Of a stretch of DNA of 64,000 nt, positions 12,301-20,464 are shown one piece after another; positions within the stretch are counted from its first letter, which is position 1, and each line of letters starts with the position of its first letter. A program made the translations under genes and the position numbers. The stretch is from Ligula intestinalis (Eukaryota; Platyhelminthes; Cestoda; Diphyllobothriidea; Diphyllobothriidae): assembly GCA_036362985.1 (NCBI GenBank), contig JAYGXS010000004.1, positions 16,328,036-16,392,035 on the forward strand, read 5' to 3'. The notes below the pieces were generated by a model. The model saw nothing but the letters and a program-made list of their open reading frames with translations. It ran no database searches and was not told the DNA's origin.

Positions 12301-15300
12301 ATGCACTGAAAGCTCAAGAACAAACGCCCAGCCCAGCCCTTTATTTACCTGCTCCTGTACATCAAAATATATATATTGATCGTACGGGCCAGCGTTTATC
12401 CAAAAGAACACGAGAACATCTTCCAACGTGGTTAGGGAAAAGAAAAAGAAAGATCATTAACAGTTCCATTCTGGAACGCATGGTAGGCTCAGATTATCGC
12501 GTGGGTGTCAAAGATGCTTTTCAAGTGCTCTACACAGTGCCCTCAAAGTATTCAAATACATTGGGCAACTTCTGTTTGGCTACGGCCGAAGTTGTTGCCA
12601 TCAGGCTACACAAACTGGTCCTGTGTGTTCAAGATAACTTCCTTGAGGTACCGCAGTTACCAGGACCGAAAGTCGGTAATTAAACCGCCCGTAGCTTATT
12701 ATCTGTCTCGGCAACCAGTTCCCCTGAGGTTGCTGAGATTGTTGATCCCAATTAAGTCCCCCCCCCCGCCGAACACTGACACCCGCGCCATTTTTTCTAT
12801 ATCAACGCGCATCTTTGATTTAGTTAATTACGATATAAATGTACAGGCCTAAAGATAATGTATTAGCAGTAAACGCATGCTGGCCAGCTTACCTTCTTAA
12901 AGGTGAAATTATTATGGCAATTGAGGACTGACAATTCACCATCGCACCAAATATGAGTCCCGCGAGAGCCGCTAATTATAGTGCAAATTAAATGTCATGG
13001 AAGTGACCCTCAGAGTCCTTCTACACTGCCCCCCCCCGGTGAATGGGTTCTAGTGAAGATTCGAAACTCCACACTTTTTGTGCCAACAATCGCATCGTTT
13101 GAGCCGCTTCCTGGAGATCACCCGTTTGCTTTTTTATCGTTCTATTCCCGCAAGTTCTTTATGAATCGAAAGAGATTCAGAGATCTGCTCGAATGATAGC
13201 ATAGAAGAGGAGCTAAGGATTGTTGAATGTGTATTTCGGCAAAATGGGTACCCCAGTCGATTTATCGCTAAGCACATGGCTGAAAGGCCACCAAAACCTG
13301 CAATGCTAACAGCAGAGAAGAAGCGAATATTTATTAGGGTCCCATTTCAAGGGGACGGACCAAGCCAACTTCTAAGGAGGCGCCTGAGTCAAGCTGTAGC
13401 AACCACCTTCCCAGCAGCCAACGCCCACGTACTCTTCTCGACCGCTCCCATCCTATGCGGAGAGATCAAGGACAAACTGCCAGCCCAGACCACATCCATG
13501 TGCATATATTCATTTACCTGTTCCTGTGGGGCGGGATACATTGGTGTGTGTGTGTGTGTCGTAGCCCATAGTTGGATCAGGAATCCCCGCCGGAATCCAA
13601 ACTGGGAGTAGTTGGGAGACGGAGAAAAGCCGCGACCTCGACCGGCTTGAGCCACAGGTCCGCGGGAGTGAGGTGGGTGCCTGGCCGAGAACTGCAGGCG
13701 AACAGATGACGGCAGTCATGCGGCGAGACGCCGCAGTCGGGACAGCAGTCGGGTATGGATGGGTCGAGCCGGTGCTGGTACTGGCGAAGGAGCATACAGT
13801 AGCCACTGCGTAGCTGCGCCAGAGTACAGCGAGTGACCCTCGGGAGATGTCGTTCCGAGGCCGCAATCGGAGGTGGATAGCCACCCAAAAGGACCGGGGG
13901 ATGGTAACCTCGTTTCTCCTCGACAACGAATCTCTGGTGGAGACGCTGGAAGCCTGTCTTGGTGGCTGAGCTATCAACAGGTAGGTCCGCGAGAGACGAG
14001 GCAACAGCTTCCTTGTGGAGTGCTCGAATAGACGGCCGGACGTTGCGGCAGGGCTCGGGAGCGGTGTAACGGTGATGATTGGGATGGCCGGGTTGCGAAC
14101 AACTCCACCAGAACTGCTGGCTAAGGAGAGTGTTGTGATGGGCGACCGGTAGAACAGAAGCCTCCGCATGAAGATGATCTATAGGCGACATTTTATAGCA
14201 ACCCGTGATCGTGCGGAGGGCAGCGTTTTGGGCTGACTGGAGGCGGCGGAGGCTGGAAGAGCTCATCGTAGGAGACCAGATTGATGCCGCATAAGTGAGG
14301 TGCGGCTTGGCCAGCGCCTTGAAAGCAGTCGACAGAGTCTCTTTCGCACAGCCCCAGGATGTGCCTGCTAGAGCCTTGAGGACCTTGGTGCAGCGGCTTA
14401 CTTTGCTTGCGGTCTCCCTGGCATGGTCTGCGAACGTGAAGAGCGGATCAAAACGCACACCAAGGAGTTTGGGCTTGCGGACGAGCGGTAAGGACGCCCC
14501 ATTGACGGTGATGACCGGGTGACGATTAAACTCCTTCGGATCAAGCGTAAAAACAGTTACGGACGACTTGGCTGCCGAGATCGTCATTCCGCGCTGGGTG
14601 AGGAAGTTTTCGACAACAGGCATGAACTCCGTGAGGAGCTGTGCAGCCTGATCGATGTCATGGTGCCGGCAGAAGAACGTAATATCGTCCGCATAGGATA
14701 CCACTTGCACAGGTGCCCGGGGGAGTGGGAGCTCTCGCATGTAGATGTTAAAGAGTGTCGGGCTGAGCACAGAGCCTTGAGGGACGCTACAGGACTGCTT
14801 ACGGGGCTTGGAGAGAGCGCCCCGGAAGAGGACACGATCGTGACGGCCACGGATGTAAGCCGCCAACCATCGGACCAGGCCAGTCGGGACGTTCAACGAG
14901 ACCAAGTCCTGCAGGAGCTGATCGTGGCGGACGCAGTCAAAGGCTCGTGACAGGTCAATTGAGACTGCTACGGTCCGCGAAGCGGGCTTCTGTTGATTGA
15001 AGCCCTCGAGGATAGCGTCGCTGAGCTCGAAAAGCGCCGTTGTAGTTCCACGACCCGATCGGAAACCATATTGGTGGCAAGATAGTTCCGCCACAGACGT
15101 CAGAAGTGGGTGGATGAGCCGTTCCAGGATCTTCGCCAATGGACTGAGGAGGGCGATTGGACGATAAGAGGTCGCTAGGCAGGGGTCCTTAACCGCTTTG
15201 ACCAGGGGGATAATGATCGACTGGCGCCAGCAATCAGGGATGATTGAAGTTCCCAGTGAAAGGTTGAAGAGGGCGGCAAGGTAGGCAGCCACCTTCGGGC

Positions 15301-18021
15301 CGATGTGGCGCACATGGATAGGCGCCAGACCATCTGGTCCTAAGGCTTTCGAAGCTCTCATTTTCTTGACGGCGGTGAGGATGGCATCAGCCGAAAAGGA
15401 AATGTCTGGGGGCGGGGCTTTATGGAGGAGGCGAAGAAGGGGGCGCTGGCTTTTGGGACTGGGCGCCGAGCGAGGCGAGAACAGCTTGTTCATCTTCGCG
15501 GCGATTTTACCGTTGTTGGAAATGAACTTGCCGTCCCCAAAGCTAATAGACTGGTTTGATGTATCAGCCCGGGGTTTGGTCAGGTTGCGTAAAAGCTTCC
15601 AAGTGGCAGCTGAGTTGCCGCTGAAATTACAATCTGAAACTAGTTCATGCCAGCGTTGGCGTTTGCCATCGTTGATAGACTTAGTGATTATGCCATTCAG
15701 TTCGCCAACGCGCGGGTCACTGGCGTCACGCGCTCGTAATTCGTCTCTCTCTCGTTCCAGGCGGGAGGCTTCGGGTGGATAGTTAGGACGAAGAAAGGGA
15801 ATGCGGCCGTTAGGGATGTGGTGACTTGCTGCTGCCAGGAGTAGTCGACGAAGGGCTCGCTCCGCCATGTGGACACAGGTGGGAGGCGGTAGGCCATCGA
15901 TCTCGGCTTCGCATTCGGTCGTGAACGCTGCCCAATTGGCTTTCTTGAAATTAATGAAGTGCCGGTTGGGGGCCTTGATACGCTCGGCGGCGGTGGCCAA
16001 TTCGAGCACAATGGGGAGGTGGTCGCTACCCAGGCTGATTTCCGTCTTCCACATGGTGGAGGCTACCAGACTGAGACTGACGAGGGAAACATCGGGCGAG
16101 CTGGAGGCGCCGTTGGTCGGGAGCCGCGTTTGGCTGTTCTCGTTGAGAACGGCAAAGGGGGCGTGTTCTATTTCGTCAGCCAGAGCTTCTCCTCGGGAGT
16201 CGGCTGCCAAGTTAGAGCACCATAGGTCATGGTGAGCGTTGAAGTCACCTAGCACCATACTGTCTCCAGAAGGTAAGTAGGGAGCGATAGAGGCGGTGAA
16301 ACCGGGAGAACAACTGGAAGTTGGAGGGATGTACACGTTCACGACGGTTAGCGGCGCCGGGCCAATGTCAAGGGAAATCGCCAGTACTTCCGTGGGATCG
16401 GCTCCAAGCAGGGGAAGCTGGTGATGGGCAATGGATTTGTCCACCAGGAAGGCCAAACCTCCGCCTTTGTTGCGGCCGCGGTCGCGACGGACAATCGTGT
16501 AATCGGCACAGGAAGGGACCTTAGTGGAGTTAGACCACTTTGTCTCTTGGATAGCCGCCACAGCTATGCTGTGCGAGCGCATGAAGGCCAGGAGCTGGTC
16601 AAGCTTCCCAAGGAGGCCGTTGGCGTTGAATTGTAAGATCTTGAGACCAGGTGGTGAGGTAAGGTCGGAGACCAGAGGATTCGGGTTCAGGACTGGACGG
16701 GCTGGAGGCATGGAGATCGGTGGGGGCACGGGACAGCTGGGACACGCGAAGGCGGGCGACCAATCGGCAGCCGTGGCGAGGCCACTGCAGCGGAGATGGC
16801 ACCAGCCATTGCAGGAGCCGCAACGTACAGACCAGTCGCGGCGGCCCAGACGGACTCGGCAGAACGAGCAGTACCAGAGAGGTCCAGGGTTGGCCTCGAT
16901 TCCGGCGGCGAGGAGGAGGAGTCGGAGCAGCGTGGCCGGGAGGGGCTGTTCCGTCATCAAAAACACGGATTGGGCGGAGGGGAGAGTTGATCCAACGTAG
17001 GGAGATGGGTGTAGCAGACCTTGGCCGCCGGGAGGGCGGGTGAGAACGCGGTTCGTAGACGCGTCTGCTGTGGTTCCCGGGATACATTGGTCGCACGAGT
17101 CGGCGTTTGTCCAAAAGTGTCCGAGAACACATCCCAGCATGATTAGGAAAGGGTCAACTAAAGGGTGTTAACAGTTCCCTTCTAGCGCATCTGGTAGACT
17201 GACCATCGCGTGGATGCCAAAGAGGCCTTCCGAGTTATCTACAAGGTACCCTCAAGTTACTCAAAATTTCTTGGACAGCGTCTCTTGGCTACGGCAGAAG
17301 TGGCCACAATCAGGCTACGCCAACCCATCCTTTGCGCCCAAAAGAATTTCGTCGCGGCACCACAGTTACAATGGTCAAAAGCTGCTAATCCAAAAGCCAG
17401 CGGCTTAACACCTCAACCAACTACCAGCTCCCTCTAACGCGGATCAAATGTTGACCCCGTTTCGACCCCCCCCCATTCCTCCTCCCCTGACAACCGTCCT
17501 TCATTTTTTCTACTAACTCGTATAGTCCATTTACTTAATTACCCTATAAATGTAAAGGCCTGATGAGAATTATCGAAAACAAACGTATGTTCGCCAATTC
17601 ATCTTCTGAAAGAGATTCAGGAAAAGGCTTGCACAGATCCCCCCGTAATGTCGATAAAATTTCTGCTCCTGCTTTTCTGTTCTCCATGATCTCCGTATAA
17701 GTACTTGGTGGTAGGAGTAAGATAAGGGTCGTTTGTTGATGCCGTTTCTTCCTCCACTCGGATTGCTTCTTTAAATTGTCAGGGATAATACCCTGATCAA
17801 GATAGCATCGCTTTCCAGCTGTATATGCATCGTGCTATTTTCTTTCTAGGGTTCCACTTCCAAAGGCTTGGGCTGGCAAACGCGAGGAAGAACTGGACAA
17901 GGCTGTCGGTATCAGTGGTTGCGTTTTTGTACACTCCAACTGTTTCCTGGGCATACACAAGACTCTGGATGGAGCCCTCGAAATGGCCAAGCTCGCCCTT
18001 AAGGCCGCTGGCTATTTGTAA
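8759..18021 (+). CDS. MYG1: MYG1 family exonuclease, six exons, complete (copy A)
   Basis: Exons 8759-8964, 9002-9161, 9201-9271, 9304-9379, 10010-10353 and 17850-18021 join to 1029 bp: 342 codons plus TAA. All introns are GT-AG. The protein shows the MYG1/UPF0160 hallmarks in order: [11 protein letters not shown] near residue 7, DIVRTRD-like [56 protein letters not shown], and the C-terminal [15 protein letters not shown]1 proteins belong to the DHH phosphoesterase group; the human protein is a 3'-5' exoribonuclease of nucleolus and mitochondria. This copy starts directly at the catalytic domain ([11 protein letters not shown]), without the N-terminal extension of about 40 residues seen in human MYG1, so mitochondrial import is not evident unless an upstream exon exists. 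Introns 1-3 are 37, 39 and 32 bp; intron 5 is 7496 bp and packed with retroelements. It is the only copy here without stops. Confidence 0.93.
10010..10353 (+). CDS. MYG1: MYG1-A exon 5
   Basis: Begins after a CAG acceptor with [19 protein letters not shown] and ends at donor gtgagt. It contains the conserved [16 protein letters not shown] and GCPWKEH blocks. It is 9 bp longer than exon 5 of copies C and E (335 bp each), a three-codon difference in the acidic loop between LEK and the PFQKRPVY segment. Confidence 0.9.
10780..10950. repeat. foldback tRNA-derived SINE (intron 5)
   Basis: A minus-strand SINE (tRNA-like head 10837-10896; tail running left with 'aaatctgcc' in its reverse complement) directly abuts a plus-strand SINE tail ('gttgggtcaattaaattaag...aaatctacc', 10904-10945). 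The two tails are inverted copies. The same architecture occurs at 55.2-55.4 kb. Such SINEs are transcribed by RNA polymerase III from boxes inside the tRNA-like head. Confidence 0.7.
10837..10896 (-). ncRNA. tRNA-like SINE head
   Basis: On the minus strand, GCGTCGT pairs with ACGATGC as an acceptor-like stem. Box A-like TAGCTCAACTCGG and box B-like GGGTTCGACTCC are present with a D-stem GCTC/GAGC. At 60 nt it lacks an anticodon arm, so it is a SINE head and not a functional tRNA gene. Confidence 0.65.
11103..11183 (+). ncRNA. tRNA-like SINE head, plus strand
   Basis: 81 nt with a perfect 7-bp acceptor-like stem (GGCGTCG/CGACGCC), D-stem GCTC/GAGC, box A TAGCTCAACCTGG and box B GGGTTCGACTTC. 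It is followed by the SINE tail ('cgagttttttcaccattgcgtcaaa...atctgcc'). The T-stem is poor and no good anticodon stem forms, so a SINE is favoured over a tRNA gene. Confidence 0.6.
11715..11905 (+). mobile_element. PLE fragment 1 of intron-5 array
   Basis: Starts with 'ccaacagacgctgtccaa' and parallels 11998-12190 and 13090-13290 (for example 'gtacgatgtttgacacaaa' versus 'gtacggtgtttgacacaaa'). It is the linker part of the PLE frame upstream of the GIY-YIG domain. Short and frame-broken. Confidence 0.55.
11990..12905 (+). mobile_element. PLE fragment 2 of intron-5 array (decayed GIY-YIG)
   Basis: Holds the linker, a frame-broken GIY-YIG region (12300-12420) and its C-terminal part (frame 12480-12683: [17 protein letters not shown], then [13 protein letters not shown]). 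It ends with a 3' UTR that matches the one after 17440 ('cgatataaatgtacaggcc' versus 'ccctataaatgtaaaggcc'). The hammerhead site of this copy (about 12855-12895) is degenerate (CTAAAGA). Confidence 0.65.
13100..13545 (+). mobile_element. PLE fragment 3, 5' half (split by nested insertion)
   Basis: Frame 13276-13545 reads [20 protein letters not shown]...[18 protein letters not shown], which includes the start of the GIY-YIG nuclease (GAGYIG). It is interrupted at 13545 by the ingi-like element and resumes at 17078 ('gggatacattggtcgcacg', GYIGRTS-like). Insertion created the 14-bp TSD cgggatacattggt at 13532-13545 and 17078-17091. Confidence 0.85.
13546..17077 (-). mobile_element. ingi/I-like non-LTR retrotransposon, full length, nested in PLE
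   Basis: A 3532-bp element flanked by a perfect 14-bp TSD. Its 3' end (left side) finishes in an AC/GT dinucleotide tail instead of poly(A). One long ORF covers almost all of it, leaving a 5' UTR of about 120 bp (16958-17077) and a 3' UTR of about 30 bp. A second, truncated 3' end of the same family lies at 24365-24650. Confidence 0.92.
13577..16957 (-). CDS. non-LTR polyprotein: 2A-like, PHD finger, AP endonuclease, RT
   Basis: Uninterrupted 1126-aa frame from the ATG at 16957. The open frame runs further upstream to 17140, but that part lies in the TSD and PLE, so the later ATG is the likely start. In order: Leu-rich leader ending GIEANPGP (residues 19-26, 2A-like); PHD-type C4HC3 finger (about 29-75, WCHLRC); AP endonuclease (about 105-320; QETK, GDFNAHH, SDHLP); RT (about 525-790; [47 protein letters not shown] at 755-758); C-terminal CCHC-like [18 protein letters not shown]. 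All catalytic residues visible are intact. The thumb region resembles ingi/Vingi-type elements. No RNase H domain was recognised. The element would nick DNA and reverse-transcribe its own mRNA at the target. Confidence 0.92.
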   Translation of the reverse strand: MTEQPLPATLLRLLLLAAGIEANPGPLWYCSFCRVRLGRRDWSVRCGSCNGWCHLRCSGLATAADWSPAFACPSCPVPPPISMPPARPVLNPNPLVSDLTSPPGLKILQFNANGLLGKLDQLLAFMRSHSIAVAAIQETKWSNSTKVPSCADYTIVRRDRGRNKGGGLAFLVDKSIAHHQLPLLGADPTEVLAISLDIGPAPLTVVNVYIPPTSSCSPGFTASIAPYLPSGDSMVLGDFNAHHDLWCSNLAADSRGEALADEIEHAPFAVLNENSQTRLPTNGASSSPDVSLVSLSLVASTMWKTEISLGSDHLPIVLELATAAERIKAPNRHFINFKKANWAAFTTECEAEIDGLPPPTCVHMAERALRRLLLAAASHHIPNGRIPFLRPNYPPEASRLERERDELRARDASDPRVGELNGIITKSINDGKRQRWHELVSDCNFSGNSAATWKLLRNLTKPRADTSNQSISFGDGKFISNNGKIAAKMNKLFSPRSAPSPKSQRPLLRLLHKAPPPDISFSADAILTAVKKMRASKALGPDGLAPIHVRHIGPKVAAYLAALFNLSLGTSIIPDCWRQSIIIPLVKAVKDPCLATSYRPIALLSPLAKILERLIHPLLTSVAELSCHQYGFRSGRGTTTALFELSDAILEGFNQQKPASRTVAVSIDLSRAFDCVRHDQLLQDLVSLNVPTGLVRWLAAYIRGRHDRVLFRGALSKPRKQSCSVPQGSVLSPTLFNIYMRELPLPRAPVQVVSYADDITFFCRHHDIDQAAQLLTEFMPVVENFLTQRGMTISAAKSSVTVFTLDPKEFNRHPVITVNGASLPLVRKPKLLGVRFDPLFTFADHARETASKVSRCTKVLKALAGTSWGCAKETLSTAFKALAKPHLTYAASIWSPTMSSSSLRRLQSAQNAALRTITGCYKMSPIDHLHAEASVLPVAHHNTLLSQQFWWSCSQPGHPNHHRYTAPEPCRNVRPSIRALHKEAVASSLADLPVDSSATKTGFQRLHQRFVVEEKRGYHPPVLLGGYPPPIAASERHLPRVTRCTLAQLRSGYCMLLRQYQHRLDPSIPDCCPDCGVSPHDCRHLFACSSRPGTHLTPADLWLKPVEVAAFLRLPTTPSLDSGGDS
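17078..17600 (+). mobile_element. PLE fragment 3, 3' half and 3' end
   Basis: Continues the GIY-YIG C-terminal part (frame 17210-17437: [35 protein letters not shown]). A C-rich stretch and a 3' UTR ending in a hammerhead-like motif (17557-17595) follow. The frame between 17091 and 17210 contains small indels. Confidence 0.8.
17557..17595 (+). ncRNA. hammerhead ribozyme-like motif at PLE 3' end
   Basis: The core CUGAUGA (17560-17566) and GAA (17575-17577) are present. Helix I GGC/GCC (17557-59 with 17593-95); helix II GA/UC with loop AUUA; helix III AACA/UGUU (17578-81 with 17588-91) capped by aacgua; cleavage-site nucleotide C17592. All catalytic positions match the hammerhead consensus. 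PLEs are known to encode such minimal hammerheads. The very short helices I and II suggest weak or dimer-dependent cleavage. Not tested. Confidence 0.65.
17850..18021 (+). CDS. MYG1: MYG1-A exon 6 (C-terminus)
   Basis: After 'tctttctag' the exon completes the split Arg codon and reads [19 protein letters not shown], then the family C-terminal [15 protein letters not shown], and ends LKAAGYL with TAA. No canonical AATAAA was found in the next 200 bp; AT-rich 'ttttataaaaatat' at about 18110 may serve. Confidence 0.9.
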
Positions 18022-18344
18022 ATCCCGCCTTTCTGCGTGCATTTGCTTTCACTGTAATGCATGTATAATCAACTGTCTTTATCAGTTTTATCCCACCATG
18101 TGTATGGATTTTATAAAAATATACTTTTGTACTTTTCCGGCTTCAACTGAGTCGTTTTGAGTTTTCTTATGTTCCGGGTTGACCGTATATGCTGATTTGG
18201 CTTCAGTAGTGCAACGTTTTAAGACCACTCACTCAAACTCTGTTAGTTTATGGTATCCGATATTCCCCGCGTCGCGGTTGCTGGTTAGCGTGGTCTTAGT
18301 ACAAGTAATTGTACTTATTACAGCTGTGATCATGCCTGATCTAG
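18022..18344. other. MYG1-A 3' flank
   Basis: Downstream of the MYG1 stop; presumably 3' UTR and intergenic DNA. No other feature seen. Confidence 0.5.
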
Positions 18345-19345
18345 CCGGCCTCAGTGATGTCACGGACAGTACCTCTCCATGCGTGACGATTGGCTGCAGC
18401 GGATCTGGAGAGCTCCACCCAGTCTCTTTTCCAGCGACGGATATCGAAAATAGTGTCCAAGAACTGCTTCTATGTCTCGACGGACGGTGTCAAGCCAAGC
18501 CTTTAGTTGCCCTCCTCTTCGACGCCTCCATGTGGGCTGCGGCACCGGGTCGAGGGCACCATAGCTAAGCTCGTGGGGCAGACGACGGAGAATGTGTCCA
18601 AACCACCTCAGTCGCCTTTCTTGAATGGCCTGAGATATCCTCGTGACACGATCGCAACGGATGCTGACTGTCTCGTTTGAGATGGAGTCGCTATACTTAA
18701 CTCGCAGGATCGTCCTCAGACACCGGTGGTCAAAGACCTCCAGTCTTTGCTCATCTTCAGCGCGCACAGCCCAGTATTCACATCCATAGAGCAGGACTCA
18801 CCGGATGGATGCATGGTATAGACGAATCTTCATGGCGATGGAGATGTCACGTCGGATCCATAGGCGCTTTCGAATGATTGAGAAAACCCAACGAGCAGCA
18901 TCGATACGGGAGACAATGTCGTCCTTGCTCTGCCCATTCGGTAACAGCCTCGCCCCGAGGTATTTAAAGCTGTCTACTTTTTCAAGTTGATGGCCATTAA
19001 TCCCCAGGGGTGCCTTTTCCTGGTCAGGGATGCAGCTCGAGAGCAACTTCGTCTTTCCGGAATTTATGGACATAGCGATCTCGTTTAAGCGCGACACTAC
19101 CGACTGTAGACCAGCAAAGCTTGAGTCGAACAGCGCAATATCATCGGCGTAGTCAAGATCAGTTAGCCGGCGCCCAGGTGCATGCTCAACACCGTCCTCT
19201 TCACGTAGGGCCTTGCCGAGAATCCAGTCAATGACGTAGATAAACAGAATGGGTGGAAGGACGCAGCCCTGTCGAACACCAGACCGGATATCGAACGCTT
19301 GAGAGAGATTGTTGTGAAACAGGACTCGTGCGCTCGGAGTTAGGT
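18345..19345 (-). pseudogene. RTE-type reverse transcriptase fragment
   Basis: Minus-strand frames give SGVRQGCVLPPILFIYVIDW, then LDYADDIALF (19260-19130), then KVDSFKYLGARLLPNGQSKDDIVSRI (18798-19097), then RRLRWFGHILRRLPHE and RRGGQLKAWLDTVRRDIEAVLG (18360-18767). This is RT motif B to the C-terminus of an RTE-like element. The 5' part is cut at about 19345 and at least one frame change occurs near 18790. It is the same broad type as the RT remnants in the 2.7-6.5 kb palindrome. Confidence 0.8.
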
Positions 19346-19979
19346 AACTAAATACCTATTTAGATGCCGAACCCTCGACCAAGTAAACCAATCTTACATC
19401 CAAAGCTGCAGAGAGACCGCGTGTGATCAACTCATATAATATCATAATTTGATAGATTGTTTAAGGCAGATCAGATCAAATACGAAATTCAGTTAAACTA
19501 CAAGAATATAACACGTCACCTTAGTTGTGACGCCATCGTCTGCGGAATCAGGGTTCTGTGCGGTATAGTTTGGTTCTTGTCGCTGTGTGTCCTGCGCACG
19601 AACAGCCTCGGAACGGATATCGAGCACGGCGTCATTGAGAACAAGATCTGAACCTATGTCAGAAGTCTCCTAATGAACTCCCTGTTCTTCAGTGGCCTGC
19701 ACAGCACTGACTTCGTCATAGGTAGACCGTACTGGTCCCAGCCTCAACTGCCTTAAATTCAGCTATTTCCGGAGCCTTTTGATCTTTCTCCTCTGGGCGT
19801 TTCGCCAGTTTGGAGAAATTAATTCTCTGACGGACCAAGTCTTTATAGACCCCTGTTTCCGTCACCCTGCCCTGAATAATTCAAATAGCTGTACAGGTAA
19901 GGGTTCTTTATGAATATCATGACAGTAACAGAGCCCCCAGCCAATAGATGAGAATATCGGAGTTACAGGAAGCAGTTCA
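19346..19979. other. no gene recognised
   Basis: A minus-strand Glu-rich reading (about 19880-19540) has several stops and no domain. No assignment. Confidence 0.4.
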
Positions 19980-20147
19980 GAAGACGAAGCGATCACTGGA
20001 ACAAGAGGTTTATTGTCCTGACGTTTCGGACACTTATCTGCGCATGTCTCAGACTGTTCTACTATTACCTATGATTAAGGACTCCCGGGGGAATCCGAAA
20101 CGTCAGGACAATAAACCTCTTGTTCCAGTGATGGCTTCTTTTTCTTC
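19980..20147. repeat. hairpin of two inverted PLE ends
   Basis: Left arm 19980-20030 and right arm 20094-20147 are near-perfect inverted repeats (core 'ctggaacaagaggtttattg'). The right arm carries a degenerate hammerhead: helix I CCT/AGG, core AUGAUUA (C3 and G8 changed), GAA, self-complementary ACGU as helix III, C at the cleavage position. The same end sequence occurs at 23.2, 23.4, 26.6 and 53.2 kb. Confidence 0.75.
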
Positions 20148-20464
20148 TAAAGTCCCCAGAATTGTGTAATATGGAACCGGTTGTAATAGGGGTTATATGG
20201 ATGGAGCATACCAAGGGAAGGAAAGCAAAAATAGAGCGTAAAAAGTACTAAATAATAGGCGCAATTTTTTAAAATAATCTAACGTATGAATACGTATAGT
20301 TCGCTGATCTGGTAATCGAAGAGTGTACCTTCCGCTTTTAACCGGGACCAACTTGTGAAAATATGTTGAATTGGATCTGACAAAGATTTTTAGCCGTCAT
20401 CAGCCAGTCATATCCTATCTCAGGGGGGGATCACCCGGGATTCAACACATTTATACATTGAAAT

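Noticed and set aside
12855..12895. Hammerhead in the second intron-5 PLE copy
   Set aside because: Core reads CTAAAGA and the GAA and helix III positions do not align; only a relic by homology.
13584..16990. Many long ORFs opposite or out of frame with the 1126-aa frame
   Set aside because: Shadows in GC-rich coding sequence; none carries a conserved motif.
16958..17140. Upstream 61 codons of the long non-LTR frame as part of the protein
   Set aside because: They span the element's 5' UTR, TSD and reverse strand of the host PLE; the ATG at 16957 directly precedes the 2A-like leader.
19457..19651. 64-codon plus-strand ORF, and a Glu-rich minus-strand reading over 19540-19880
   Set aside because: No domain, several stops in the longer reading; cannot be supported as a gene.
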